A program made the position numbers and the translations under genes. From contig NZ_JAPEQG010000001.1 of NCBI RefSeq assembly GCF_026339735.1, forward strand, positions 6,966,501-7,030,500: DNA of 64,000 nucleotides, in the 5' to 3' direction. Position 1 is the first letter of the stretch. Each line of letters begins with the position of its first letter. Positions 1-9,042 of the stretch are shown here, piece after piece. Below the pieces are notes generated by a model, which had not been told where the DNA came from, searched no databases, and saw only the letters and a list, made by a program, of their open reading frames with translations. This stretch comes from Streptomyces sp. NBC_01669. GTDB lineage: Bacteria > Actinomycetota > Actinomycetes > Streptomycetales > Streptomycetaceae.

Positions 1-785
1 ACGGCGCGCGCACCGACGCCGAGATCGCGGCGGCCCGCACAGCCCGCTCCAGGCTCCCCGACATCTGGTCCACCGGTGTGGTCGCCGTCTGGGAGAGCGA
101 CCCCGACGCGGTGGCGGCCGTGCTCCCGCCGCCTCTCAAACCCGCCGAACGCCCGCTCGTCCGCGCCAACATCAGCAAGGTCGATCTGCCCGGCTATCCG
201 CTCGGCGCGGGCTCCGTCGCCGTCGCCGCCGTGCACGACGGGCACGAGGGCTGGTACCCGCTCGTCATGCCGATGACTCATGAGCGGGCGCTGATCGGCG
301 GCCGCGAGGTCTTCGGCGAACCGAAGAAGCTGGGCGAGGTGACCGTCGAGCGCGACGGACTCGTCGTCCGGGCCGCGCTCGTCCGGCACGGCATCGCGTT
401 CGTCGAGGTGCGCGGCGCGGTCGCCGAACAACTGCCGCTTCCCGAACCGGCGGAGAAGCTCGACTTCTACTTCAAGTTCCTGCCCGCCGTGGACGGCGAG
501 GGCTTCGACGCCGATCCCGTCCTCATCCACTGCACCCGCCACGAGAAGGTCCGCAAGCTGGAGCGGATCTCCGGCGATGTGGTGCTGCGCGAGTCGATGT
601 ACGACCCGGTCGCCGACCTTCCCGTACGCCGGTTGATCGATCTGACCATCGGTGAGAAGACCAGCGACCAGCAGGGCAGGGCGGTCGAGCGGGTGAGCGC
701 CGAGGCGCTGCTGCCGTACATCCACCAGCGCTACGACGACCCGCAGCAGATCCACGACGGTCCGCCGCAGGGGAGCGTCCGATGA
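1..785 (+). CDS. Acetoacetate decarboxylase-family protein (5' end outside window)
   Basis: The reading frame is open from the left edge (codons begin at base 3), so the gene starts upstream; the GTG at 78 is internal, because the residues before it look like the family N-terminus. The EPKK motif near base 320 contains the lysine that forms the Schiff base in acetoacetate decarboxylases, so a beta-keto acid decarboxylase or related role is likely, though many family members act on other keto or lactone substrates. The stop overlaps the next ATG (ATGA at 782-785), which indicates translational coupling in a four-gene operon with an SDR and two amidohydrolases. The context suggests breakdown of an aromatic, terpenoid or polyketide-like compound; the substrate is not evident. 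Confidence 0.85.
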   Translation, partial: GARTDAEIAAARTARSRLPDIWSTGVVAVWESDPDAVAAVLPPPLKPAERPLVRANISKVDLPGYPLGAGSVAVAAVHDGHEGWYPLVMPMTHERALIGGREVFGEPKKLGEVTVERDGLVVRAALVRHGIAFVEVRGAVAEQLPLPEPAEKLDFYFKFLPAVDGEGFDADPVLIHCTRHEKVRKLERISGDVVLRESMYDPVADLPVRRLIDLTIGEKTSDQQGRAVERVSAEALLPYIHQRYDDPQQIHDGPPQGSVR

Positions 786-1666
786 GGCTGGAGCAGGGGC
801 AGGTCGCCGTCGTCACCGGGGCGGCGAGCGGCATCGGGCTCGCCATGGCCCGCAGGTTCGCGGCCGAGGGGCTGAACGTCGTCCTCGCCGATGTGGAGGA
901 AAGCGCGCTCGACAAGGCGGCGGGCGAGCTGCGCGAGGACGGTGCGCAGGTGCTGGCCCGGGTGGTCGACGTCAGTGAGCGGGACTCCGTACAGGCGCTC
1001 GCCGACGCCGCGTACGACACCTTCGGTGCCGTCCATGTGCTGTGCAACAACGCGGGGGTCGGCTCCGGCGCCGAGGGCCGGATGTGGGAGCACGAGCCGA
1101 ACGACTGGAAGTGGGCGTTCGCGGTCAATGTGTGGGGCGTCTTCCACGGCATCCAGGCCTTCGTACCCCGGATGATCGAGGGTGGCGAGCCGGGCCGGGT
1201 CGTCAACACGTCCTCCGGCGACGGCGGGATCGCACCCCTGCCGACCGCATCCGTGTACGCGGTCACCAAGTCCGCCGTCGTCACCATGACCGAGTCGCTG
1301 TACGCGCATCTGAAGGCGGAGGACGCGGCGGTCGGCGCCTCGGTGCTCTTCCCGGGCCCGCACATGCTCCGTACCGGACTGTGGGAGTCGCACCGCAACC
1401 GGCCCGAACGGTACGCCAAGCAGCGGCCGCGCCGGACCCCGTACCGCAGCCTCGACCAGTGGGAGTCCGCCATGCGGGCGGCGGGCCACGAGGTCGAGTT
1501 CACACCCGTGGAGGAGGTCGCGGGAACCGTCGTGGACGGGATCCGTGCCGACCGCTTCTGGATGCTGCCGCCGAGCGAGCACAGCGACCGGCAGATCCGC
1601 GCCAGGTCGCAGTCGATGCTCGACCGGGCGGACCCGTCGTACCTGGAGAGCTTCATACTCGACTGA
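782..1666 (+). CDS. SDR-family NAD(P)-dependent oxidoreductase
   Basis: A 294-residue short-chain dehydrogenase. The N-terminal Rossmann motif TGAASGIG (residues about 12-19) binds NAD(P), CNNAG follows near residue 88, and the catalytic Ser and Tyr-x3-Lys are present (SSGDGG, then YAVTK near residue 160). The start overlaps the stop of the decarboxylase-like gene by four bases, and the following amidohydrolase starts 11 bases after its stop, so it belongs to the same transcript. It probably oxidises or reduces an alcohol/ketone intermediate in the same pathway. The C-terminal extension after residue 240 is longer than in minimal SDRs, as in many degradative members. Confidence 0.9.
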   Translation: MRLEQGQVAVVTGAASGIGLAMARRFAAEGLNVVLADVEESALDKAAGELREDGAQVLARVVDVSERDSVQALADAAYDTFGAVHVLCNNAGVGSGAEGRMWEHEPNDWKWAFAVNVWGVFHGIQAFVPRMIEGGEPGRVVNTSSGDGGIAPLPTASVYAVTKSAVVTMTESLYAHLKAEDAAVGASVLFPGPHMLRTGLWESHRNRPERYAKQRPRRTPYRSLDQWESAMRAAGHEVEFTPVEEVAGTVVDGIRADRFWMLPPSEHSDRQIRARSQSMLDRADPSYLESFILD

Positions 1667-1676
1667 GGGGCGAGCG

Positions 1677-2951
1677 ATGACCGACCCGTATCTGATCATC
1701 TCCTCCGACTGCCACGCCGGGCTGCCCACCGAGGAGTACCGGCCCTATCTGGACGCCCGCTTCCACCGGGAGTTCGACGACTTCCTCGCCGGGCGGGAGC
1801 GCCGGCGCGAGGAGATGACCCGCCTCGGCGTACGCAACGAAGTCTTCGCCGACAAGTGGTTCCACGACAACGAGGAAGGCTTGAGGGGAGGTTGGGACGC
1901 CACCCGACGTCTCAAGGAGCTGGACGGGGACGGGGTGGCGGCCGAGGTCGTCTTCCCCGACGCGGACGCCGTCGACAGCCGGACCGCCGCCCCGTTCGGC
2001 GTCGGCCTCGGCCTCTCCGGCGACCAGGACCCGGAACTGGGCATGGCAGGTGCGCAGGCCCACAACCGCTGGCTCGCCGAATTCGTCGCACAGAACCCGG
2101 AACGGCACTGCGGTGTCGCCCTGTTGCCCGTCACCGGCGACGTCGACCGGGTCGTCGCCGAGATCCACCGTGCGAAGGAGTCCGGGCTCGGGGCGCTGAT
2201 GATCCCCTCCATGTGGGTGGACAAGTCCCCGTACCACGACCGCCGTTACGACCCTGTCTGGGCGGCCGCCGCCGAAACGGGGATGCCGGTCGTCACCCAC
2301 TCCGGCGCCGCCCCGCGTCACGAGTACGGCGACCACCTCGGCATCTACGTCTCCGAGGTCACCTGGTGGCCGTCCCGACCGCTCTGGTTCCTGCTCTGGT
2401 CGGGCGCCTTCGAACGCCACCCGGGGCTGAGGTTCGGCGTCGCCGAGTCCGGCTGCTGGTGGCTGCCGAACCTCCTCTGGTTCATGGACCGGCTCTATCT
2501 CGGCGCCCACGGCGGAAAGAAACTCTCGCCGTTCGCCGAACTGAAGCGGCCCCCGCACGAGTACCTGGACCGCCAGGTCTTCATCTGCGCGACCAACACC
2601 AAGCGTCGCGAGCTCGCCCAGCGATACGAGATCGGCGTCGACAACATCCTGTGGGGCAGCGACTTCCCGCACCCCGAAGGCACCTGGCCGAACACCGCGA
2701 ACTGGCTGCGCACCACCTTCCACGACATCCCGGTCACCGAGGCCCGCAGGATGCTGGGCCTCGCCGCCGCCGAGGTCTTCGGCTTCGACACGGCGAAACT
2801 CGCGCCGATCGCCCGGCGCATCGGCCCGACCCCCGACGACCTCGGCCAGCCCGCGGACCAGGCGGCGGTCGAAGCGTCCTGGGCGCGTTCGCGCGAGGTC
2901 GGCCGGCACTGGCTGACGGACCACGACTTCCCGGTCCTGGGGGTTCAGTGA
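1677..2951 (+). CDS. Amidohydrolase family protein (Amidohydrolase_2 type)
   Basis: A 424-residue protein of the amidohydrolase/ACMSD-like TIM-barrel group. The ATG at 1677 was chosen because it follows the SDR stop closely with a purine-rich GAGGGG sequence just upstream, and the SSDCHAG motif begins a few residues later as in relatives. Metal-site motifs are SDCHAG near the N-terminus, THSGAA near residue 205 and WGSDFPHPE near residue 325; the last Asp is the usual catalytic residue. Such proteins hydrolyse or decarboxylate aromatic or cyclic acids. It is about the same length as the next gene and clearly paralogous to it (shared CHAG, HNRWLA and WGSDxPH), so the pair may form a heteromer or act on successive intermediates. 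Confidence 0.88.
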   Translation: MTDPYLIISSDCHAGLPTEEYRPYLDARFHREFDDFLAGRERRREEMTRLGVRNEVFADKWFHDNEEGLRGGWDATRRLKELDGDGVAAEVVFPDADAVDSRTAAPFGVGLGLSGDQDPELGMAGAQAHNRWLAEFVAQNPERHCGVALLPVTGDVDRVVAEIHRAKESGLGALMIPSMWVDKSPYHDRRYDPVWAAAAETGMPVVTHSGAAPRHEYGDHLGIYVSEVTWWPSRPLWFLLWSGAFERHPGLRFGVAESGCWWLPNLLWFMDRLYLGAHGGKKLSPFAELKRPPHEYLDRQVFICATNTKRRELAQRYEIGVDNILWGSDFPHPEGTWPNTANWLRTTFHDIPVTEARRMLGLAAAEVFGFDTAKLAPIARRIGPTPDDLGQPADQAAVEASWARSREVGRHWLTDHDFPVLGVQ

Positions 2952-4186
2952 TGGGCCGGCGCATGGACCGCTACACGGTCATCTCCGCCGACTGCCACGC
3001 GGGCGCCGACCTCCTCGACTACAAGCCGTACCTGGAGAAGAAGTACCACGACGACTTCGACGCCTGGGCGGCCGGCTATGTCAATCCGTACGAGGACCTC
3101 CTCGCCGACACCGCCGACCGCAACTGGAACTCCGGGCGCCGCCTCGCCGAACTGGCGGCGGACGGCATCGTCGCGGAGGTTGTCTTCCCCAACACCATTC
3201 CGCCGTTCTTCCCCTCCGCCTCCCTGATGGCCCCCGCACCCTCACCGGTGGAGTACGAACAGCGCTGGGCGGGCCTGCGCGCCCACAACCGCTGGCTCGC
3301 CGACTTCTGTGCCGACGCGCCCGGCCGGCGGGCGGGTGTCGCGCAGATCCTCCTGGGCGACCCGGCGGAGGCGGTCCGCGAGGTCCGCCGCACCAAGGAG
3401 GCGGGGCTCACCGGCGGTATCCTGCTGCCCGGCACCCCGCCCGGCTGCGGCATTCCGGAGCTGTACTCCCAGGTGTACGACCCGCTCTGGGCGGTCTGCG
3501 AGGAACTGGACGTACCGGTGAACCACCACGGAGGGTCGGCCTCCCCGCCGCTCGGAGACGAACCGGCGGCGCGCGCCGTCTTCATGGTGGAGACGACGTG
3601 GTTCTCCCACCGCGCACTGTGGCATCTGATCTTCGGCGGGGCATTCCGCCGCCACCCCGGGCTGAAACTGGTCCTCACCGAACAGGGCTCGGGCTGGATC
3701 CCGGGCGTCGTCGAGATGCTCGACTACTACCACGGCCGCCTGGTCGCGGCCGCCGGCCGGGCGGCAACCGCCGAGTCCAAGTTCGGTGCGGGGCTTGCCG
3801 CTTCGATGGGAGCGAGCCCCGGCGAGGTCTGGCGCGACAACTGCTTCGTCGGCGCCAGCTTCATGCGCCCCCACGAGGTGCCGCTGCGCGACCGGATCGG
3901 CCTCGACAAGATCATGTGGGGCAGCGACTACCCGCACGACGAGGGGACCGCCCCCTACTCACGGGAGGGTCTGCGGATCGCGTACGCCGGACTCCCGCCC
4001 GACGAGATCGCGGCAATGGTCGGCGGCAACGCCGCGCGCGTCTACGGGTTCGACCTGGCGGCGCTCGACCGCATCGCGGCCAAGGTCGGCCCGACGGTCG
4101 AGGAGATCGCCGAACCTCTGAAGGAGCCCCCGGCCGACGCGACCAGCCCCGCCTTCGCGCCGGGCGGGTTGGTGCGTGTCTGGTGA
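2951..4186 (+). CDS. Second amidohydrolase family protein, paralogue of the upstream gene
   Basis: A 411-residue Amidohydrolase_2-type protein. The ATG at 2951 overlaps the upstream stop (TGATG); a GTG three bases earlier is an alternative. Motifs are SADCHAG near residue 14, HHGGSA near residue 197, and WGSDYPHDEG near residue 325, equivalent to the metal and catalytic sites of its neighbour. It differs by an insertion before the HNRWLADF segment. It is the last gene of the coupled catabolic cluster; the transcript is followed at once by the left end of the TnpB element, so any original downstream gene or terminator may have been displaced. Confidence 0.88.
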   Translation: MGRRMDRYTVISADCHAGADLLDYKPYLEKKYHDDFDAWAAGYVNPYEDLLADTADRNWNSGRRLAELAADGIVAEVVFPNTIPPFFPSASLMAPAPSPVEYEQRWAGLRAHNRWLADFCADAPGRRAGVAQILLGDPAEAVREVRRTKEAGLTGGILLPGTPPGCGIPELYSQVYDPLWAVCEELDVPVNHHGGSASPPLGDEPAARAVFMVETTWFSHRALWHLIFGGAFRRHPGLKLVLTEQGSGWIPGVVEMLDYYHGRLVAAAGRAATAESKFGAGLAASMGASPGEVWRDNCFVGASFMRPHEVPLRDRIGLDKIMWGSDYPHDEGTAPYSREGLRIAYAGLPPDEIAAMVGGNAARVYGFDLAALDRIAAKVGPTVEEIAEPLKEPPADATSPAFAPGGLVRVW

Positions 4187-4238
4187 CGTCGAGGGGGTTG
4201 CAAGCTGCTGTCGGTTTGCTGCAATGAAGTGAGTTGTG

Positions 4239-4258
4239 GTGAGTAGGAGTGAGTCCTG
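4239..4258 (+). repeat. Left inverted repeat of the TnpB element
   Basis: Twenty bases that match the reverse complement of 5975-5994 at 17 positions, including 12 consecutive bases (GAGTGAGTCCTG). It ends three bases before the chosen GTG start of the tnpB-like gene, so it may also overlap promoter or leader functions. Confidence 0.6.
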
Positions 4259-4261
4259 TCG

Positions 4262-6001
4262 GTGGGCGTGCGGGGTGGGAACGGGGGTTCTGGAGCCGAA
4301 TGGGTGACCTTGGCGGCTGCTGCTCGTTGGGCTGGCTGGCAGGTGCCCGGTCGTGAGGGAGGGGGTGATGTGGTGGGTGGTTTACGGGAGTTGGCGGAAC
4401 CGTTTGTGGTGCCCGGGCCTTGCGGGGTGGCGGTCCGGGACCGTCTCAAGCACCTCACGCCCCAGGACGAGAAAGTCCTCCGCCTGGTCGGTGAGCACCA
4501 GGGCCGTCTGGCCTCGCGTGACCTGAAGGCCCGTTGTGCGGATGGTCTGGAGCACGGTCCGGAGACCTGGGCGTCGCGCAAGCGGGACCTGACGAAGGAG
4601 TCGTCGTCGCGGATCGCGGGTGCGATCACCAAGGCCACGCACGATCAGTGGGCGCTCGCCCGGCGTTGCCAGGGCGCGCACATACAGACGCTGGAAGCCG
4701 GGATCAGGACGCTGCGGCACCGCCTGTCCCTCCCGATCGGTGCGCCTGGCACCAAGCGGGCCCCGGGCGGCTACCGCTCCCGGGGTGAGTGGTTCCACAA
4801 GTCCCGCCGTCTCGCGGCGCTGGAAGCCCGGCACGCCGCCGCGGTCCGTGACCGGCAGGCCGGACGGGTCCGGGTCGTACGGGGCAGCAAGCGTCTCCTC
4901 AACACCCGCCACCACCTCGCCGACGCCCACCTCACCGAAGACCGGTGGCGGGGACGCTGGGAAGCGGAACGCTGGTTCATCGCCGCCGACGGCGAGTCCG
5001 GGAAAAGGTTCGGGAACGAAACCATCCGCGTCACCGACACCGGCGAAGTGTCGATCAAGCTGCCCGCCCCGCTCGCGCACCTGGCCAACGCCCAGCACGG
5101 CCGGTACACCCTCGCCTCCACCGTCGCGTTTGCGCACCGTGGCGTGGAGTGGGCCGACCGCATCGCCGCGAACCGGGCCGTCGCCTACCGCATCCACCTC
5201 GACGTGGACCGTGGCCGCTGGTACCTCACCGCGTCCTGGCAACGCCCCGTCGTCCAGACCGTCCCGCTGGAGACCGCCCGCGCCCGGGGCATGATCGGCG
5301 TCGACACCAACGCCGATCACTTCGCCGCCTACCACCTCGACCCACACGGCAACCCCATCGGCGACCCCCGCCACTTCCCCTACGACCTCTCCGGCACCGC
5401 CGATCACCGCGACGCCCAGATCCGCCACGCCCTGACCCAGTTGCTGCACTGGGCCAAGCAGGCCGGTGTCGCCGCGATCAGTATCGAGGACCTCGACTTC
5501 ATCTCCGAGAAGACCCGCGAGAAACACGGCCGCAGGAAACGCTTCCGGCAGCTCATCTCCGGCATCCCGACTGGCAAGTTCAAGGCCCGGCTGGTGTCCA
5601 TGGCCGCCGAACAGGGCCTGAGCATTGTCGCGGTCGACCCCGCCTACACCAGCATGTGGGGTGCCCAGCACTGGCAGAAGCCGCTGGCCACCCCGCACCG
5701 CAGAATGTCCCGTCACGATGCCGCCGGTATCGCGATCGGACGCCGCGCCCTCGGACACCCGGTCCGGCGTCGGACGGCACCGCCCCCACACGACCGGAGT
5801 GATCGTGCGGGGCATCGGACCGCCCAGGCCCTACTAGGCACCCGAGGGCGTGAGGGATCCCGCCCACCCGCAACGGACCGCGTCCCAGGAGATGCGTCGC
5901 CGAACGGGACGCGAAAGCGGGAACCCAGTGCATCCCAAACCGTTCGGGATGCGCCCAGAACACATCAGTGGGTCCAGGACTCACTCATGCACACTGGCTA
6001 G
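4262..6001 (+). CDS. tnpB: TnpB-related RuvC-like protein (IS200/IS605 accessory type), zinc ribbon missing
   Basis: The 579-residue frame has the three RuvC acidic motifs of TnpB: Asp348 in GVDTNADH, Glu409 in ISIEDLDF and Asp486 in SRHDAAG. TnpB proteins are RNA-guided nucleases or their derivatives, encoded in IS200/IS605-type elements. Between motifs II and III other TnpBs carry a CxxC...CxxC zinc ribbon; here that stretch (residues about 410-485) contains no cysteine, although the VDPAYTS landmark before it is kept. The region before residue 40 is Gly-rich and poorly characterised, so translation may start later (for example around 4380). The last 90 residues are Arg/Pro-rich and overlap a probable structured RNA. 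I recall a common Streptomyces family with this architecture. Whether it still cuts DNA is not known. Confidence 0.85.
   Translation: MGVRGGNGGSGAEWVTLAAAARWAGWQVPGREGGGDVVGGLRELAEPFVVPGPCGVAVRDRLKHLTPQDEKVLRLVGEHQGRLASRDLKARCADGLEHGPETWASRKRDLTKESSSRIAGAITKATHDQWALARRCQGAHIQTLEAGIRTLRHRLSLPIGAPGTKRAPGGYRSRGEWFHKSRRLAALEARHAAAVRDRQAGRVRVVRGSKRLLNTRHHLADAHLTEDRWRGRWEAERWFIAADGESGKRFGNETIRVTDTGEVSIKLPAPLAHLANAQHGRYTLASTVAFAHRGVEWADRIAANRAVAYRIHLDVDRGRWYLTASWQRPVVQTVPLETARARGMIGVDTNADHFAAYHLDPHGNPIGDPRHFPYDLSGTADHRDAQIRHALTQLLHWAKQAGVAAISIEDLDFISEKTREKHGRRKRFRQLISGIPTGKFKARLVSMAAEQGLSIVAVDPAYTSMWGAQHWQKPLATPHRRMSRHDAAGIAIGRRALGHPVRRRTAPPPHDRSDRAGHRTAQALLGTRGREGSRPPATDRVPGDASPNGTRKREPSASQTVRDAPRTHQWVQDSLMHTG
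5820..5994 (+). ncRNA. Candidate omega (guide-scaffold) RNA overlapping the 3' end of tnpB
   Basis: TnpB guide RNAs are typically transcribed from the 3' end of the gene through the right end of the element. Here the same stretch has good pairing potential: CCGAACGG at 5900-5907 with CCGTTCGG at 5940-5947 (8 bp), and, competing with it, GCATCCC at 5930-5936 with GGGATGC at 5946-5952 (7 bp). The protein sequence encoded in this part is low-complexity, as expected when RNA structure rather than protein constrains the DNA. The 5' limit is a guess. Bases just after the right repeat (about 5995 onward) would be the guide. Confidence 0.35.
5975..5994 (-). repeat. Right inverted repeat of the TnpB element
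   Basis: The 12-base core CAGGACTCACTC (5975-5986) is the exact reverse complement of 4247-4258. It encodes the extreme C-terminus of the TnpB-like protein and lies about 30 bases before the GTG of the VIT gene, so the element end is fused closely to the 5' region of that gene. Confidence 0.6.
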
Positions 6002-6022
6002 GAACGGTGAGACCATCCCCGG

Positions 6023-6736
6023 GTGACGGATACCCAGGCACACAGTGAACCGCACGGCAACGGACTGGGCGCGCGGCTGAACTGGCTGCGCGCCGCGGTC
6101 CTCGGAGCCAACGACGGTGTGGTCTCCACCGCGGGCCTCGTCGTCGGTGTCGCCGGAGCCACCAACGACCGCGGCGCCCTGCTGACAGCGGGCCTGGCCG
6201 GGCTGCTGGCCGGTTCGATGTCGATGGCGGCGGGCGAATACGTATCGGTCTCCACCCAGCGCGACTCGGAACAGGCTGCACTGGCCACGGAGAAACGTGA
6301 GCTGAAGGAGACCCCGGAGGCGGAACTCGTGGAACTGACCGGCCTGTTGGAGGGCAAGGGCCTCAGCCACGAAGTCGCCCGCGAGGCCGCCCTCCAGCTC
6401 ACCGACCGCGACGCGCTCCGCGCCCACGCGGAAGTCGAGCTGGGCATCAACCCGGACGTCCTGACGAACCCCTGGCACGCGGCGGGCGCCAGCTTCCTGG
6501 CGTTCACGGTGGGCGCGCTGCTGCCCCTGCTGGCGATCGTGCTGCCGCCGTCGTCGGTACGCTTGATCGTCACGGTCCTGGCGGTCCTGGCCGCGCTGGC
6601 GCTCACGGGGTGGTGGAGCGCACGGCTGGGCGACGCGGCGGTGGGGCGCGCGGTACTGCGGAACATGGGCGGGGGAGCGGTGGCGATGGCGGTGACCTAT
6701 GGGGCGGGGGCGTTGCTGGGGGCGGTGGGGGTCTAG
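6023..6736 (+). CDS. VIT1/CCC1-family metal transporter
   Basis: A 237-residue integral membrane protein of the vacuolar iron transporter family (Fe2+/Mn2+ transport). The family signature GANDGVVSTAGLVVGVAGA sits in the first membrane helix (residues about 29-47), GSMSMAAGEYVSVS is in the second (about 73-86), an acidic/amphipathic cytoplasmic segment follows (about 90-145), and three further helices close the protein. Bacterial members export or sequester iron or manganese. The GTG start is only 22 bases after the tnpB stop and has no strong Shine-Dalgarno sequence, so the TnpB insertion may have replaced the native promoter or leader. Confidence 0.9.
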   Translation: MTDTQAHSEPHGNGLGARLNWLRAAVLGANDGVVSTAGLVVGVAGATNDRGALLTAGLAGLLAGSMSMAAGEYVSVSTQRDSEQAALATEKRELKETPEAELVELTGLLEGKGLSHEVAREAALQLTDRDALRAHAEVELGINPDVLTNPWHAAGASFLAFTVGALLPLLAIVLPPSSVRLIVTVLAVLAALALTGWWSARLGDAAVGRAVLRNMGGGAVAMAVTYGAGALLGAVGV

Positions 6737-6950
6737 GACCTCTCGTGTGGAGGGCTGGACCATGCTGACCGCACCGGCGCGGGCGACCCGCCGCCTGCGG
6801 AGCCGCCGGCGAGCATGCTGTCGGAGCCGTTCCGCGGCGGCTCGGCTCTGCCCGACGGCCCACCGTTCGGCTCCCCGGAACCGGGGCCGAGCCCGCTCTG
6901 CGGGGGCAACTCGGTTGCGCAGGGGCAGGTCACTCGGGCGAGGATGCCGC

Positions 6951-7337
6951 ATGAGCAGAGAGACGGACGAGGTACGCGACGCCATCGCGGGCGAGCTGCG
7001 ACTGATGGACCCCGACGTGCGCACATCACGATCGCGGGCCCGGCAGCTGCTGGATCCGGATTTCGTGGAGGTCGGCGCCTCGGGTCGACGGTGGACGTAT
7101 GAGGACATGCTGGCCGCGCTGCCCGAGATGGACGGTGCGGAAGAGGACGGCCCGCGCTTCGAGCCCTCGGACATGACCGGTGTCCTGCTGGCATCCGGGC
7201 TGGTGCACCTCACCTACGAGACCGTGATCGGTGGAAACCGGGCACGGCGGAGTTCACTCTGGCGCAGGCGGAGTGCGAGCGCGACGTGGCAGATGTACTA
7301 CCACCAGGCCACACCGATCCCGCCCGAGGCCACATGA
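6951..7337 (+). CDS. NTF2-like/DUF4440-type protein
   Basis: A small 128-residue protein starting at ATG 6951. Features of the SnoaL/DUF4440 group are visible: an N-terminal helix with LLDPDFVEVGASGRRW, then beta-strands including VHLTYETV, and a terminal WQMYYHQATPIP that matches the end of many DUF4440 proteins. The fold is a cone-shaped alpha-beta barrel used for binding small ligands or as an enzyme scaffold; function is unknown. About 214 bases separate it from the VIT gene. They hold no gene I can support, only a possible GAGCCG/CGGCTC hairpin at 6824-6843. Confidence 0.75.
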   Translation: MSRETDEVRDAIAGELRLMDPDVRTSRSRARQLLDPDFVEVGASGRRWTYEDMLAALPEMDGAEEDGPRFEPSDMTGVLLASGLVHLTYETVIGGNRARRSSLWRRRSASATWQMYYHQATPIPPEAT

Positions 7338-7359
7338 GCGGAATCGTGCGACGCCCCTC

Positions 7360-7376
7360 TTGGCAGAAGGTGCCAA
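7360..7376. promoter_or_regulatory. Palindrome TTGGCA-N5-TGCCAA upstream of the sterol-desaturase gene
   Basis: Six-base arms TTGGCA and TGCCAA flank GAAGG. It lies 80 bases before the ATG at 7457 and just upstream of a plausible promoter (TTGCTGACA, CATACT). The inner TGGCA-N5-TGCCA arrangement recurs at 11597-11611 before the CoA-transferase gene, so one regulator may bind both. Inference only. Confidence 0.4.
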
Positions 7377-7403
7377 AGGTTGCTGACATCGCGTCTCGCA
7401 TAC

Positions 7404-7416
7404 TTGTTGGTAACAA
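7404..7416. promoter_or_regulatory. Palindrome TTGTT-GGT-AACAA, possible operator
   Basis: Five-base inverted arms around GGT overlap the likely -10 to start region of the gene at 7457. The AT-rich composition stands out in this GC-rich DNA. It could be a TetR- or MarR-type operator; no cognate regulator is adjacent. Confidence 0.35.
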
Positions 7417-7456
7417 CGTCTAGTCCCGGGCCGACCGGCAGCTCTACGGTGCTCGC

Positions 7457-8331
<875 letters not shown>

Positions 8332-8335
<4 letters not shown>

Positions 8336-9021
8336 GCGCCGCCACGGTCGCCGATCAGCGGGCGCGCCTCGTACGCCCCCTGCTCATCGCCTTCCTCGTC
8401 GCCTCCGCCGTCGATCTCTTCGGTGTCCTCGCCGATGTCGGCAACGCGCACCTCGTCGCCAAGCCGCTGCTCATGCCGCTGCTCGCCGGGTACGCCGCCG
8501 CCCGCCGCGGCCCCCGGCCGCTGATCGCCGCGCTGCTCTTCGGCTGGGGCGGCGACACGCTCCTGCTGCCGGACGCCGACGCCGCCTTCCTCATCGGCAT
8601 GGGCTCCTTCGCCGCAGGTCATGTCTGCTATCTGTGGCTCTTCGGGCGTGCCCGGAGTTCCGTGCTGCTCGGTGTCGCGTACGCGGCCGTCCTGGCCGGC
8701 TTCCTCGTCCTGCTCTGGGGCGGGCTGCCCGCGGACCTGCGGATCCCGATGGCCGGGTACAGCCTGCTGCTCACCGCGATGGCCTACCGGTCCAGTACCT
8801 TCGGCCGGTACGCGGCCGTCGGCGGGGCGCTCTTCCTGCTCTCCGACGCGCTGATCGCCACTGGCATCGCCGACCTGCCCCAGCTGCCCGCCCCCGACTT
8901 CTGGATCATGCTCACCTACATCGCGGCGCAGTTCCTGCTGACCGTCGGAGCGCTTGCACCGGGTGCGAAATGGGCCCTTGTCACCCCTGGGGCGTACCGT
9001 GAGCGGGGTATCAGCATCTGA
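8332..9021 (+). CDS. YhhN-family lysoplasmalogenase-like membrane protein
   Basis: A 229-residue protein with about seven or eight predicted hydrophobic helices and the conserved YhhN features: an early KPLLMPLL segment, GWGGDTLLL with the key Asp near residue 70, and LLSDALIA with another conserved Asp near residue 175. Lysoplasmalogenases (TMEM86 family) cleave the vinyl-ether bond of lysoplasmalogens to an aldehyde and a glycerophospho compound. The ATG at 8332 was chosen because it overlaps the upstream stop. The alcohol dehydrogenase that follows 21 bases later could act on aldehydes released by this enzyme, but that is inference. Confidence 0.85.
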
Positions 9022-9042
9022 GATCAGCAAGGACCCCCACGC

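Larger units (their letters stand above)
4198..5994 (+). mobile_element. TnpB-only element with imperfect terminal inverted repeats
   Basis: The segment holding the tnpB-like gene is bounded by an inverted repeat. GAGTGAGTCCTG at 4247-4258 is the exact reverse complement of 5975-5986, and extension to 20 bp (4239-4258 against 5975-5994) keeps 17 matches. Just outside the left copy, 4198-4224 can fold into a TTGCA/TGCAA hairpin with one bulged A, like the subterminal hairpins at IS200/IS605 ends. No Y1 or serine transposase gene is present, so the element could move only in trans. It sits exactly between the end of the amidohydrolase operon and the VIT gene. Boundaries are inferred; a comparison with an empty site would fix them. 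Confidence 0.6.

Noticed and set aside
523..2924. Several long minus-strand frames opposite the first operon
   Set aside because: They are shadows of GC-rich coding DNA; the plus-strand products carry clear SDR and amidohydrolase motifs.
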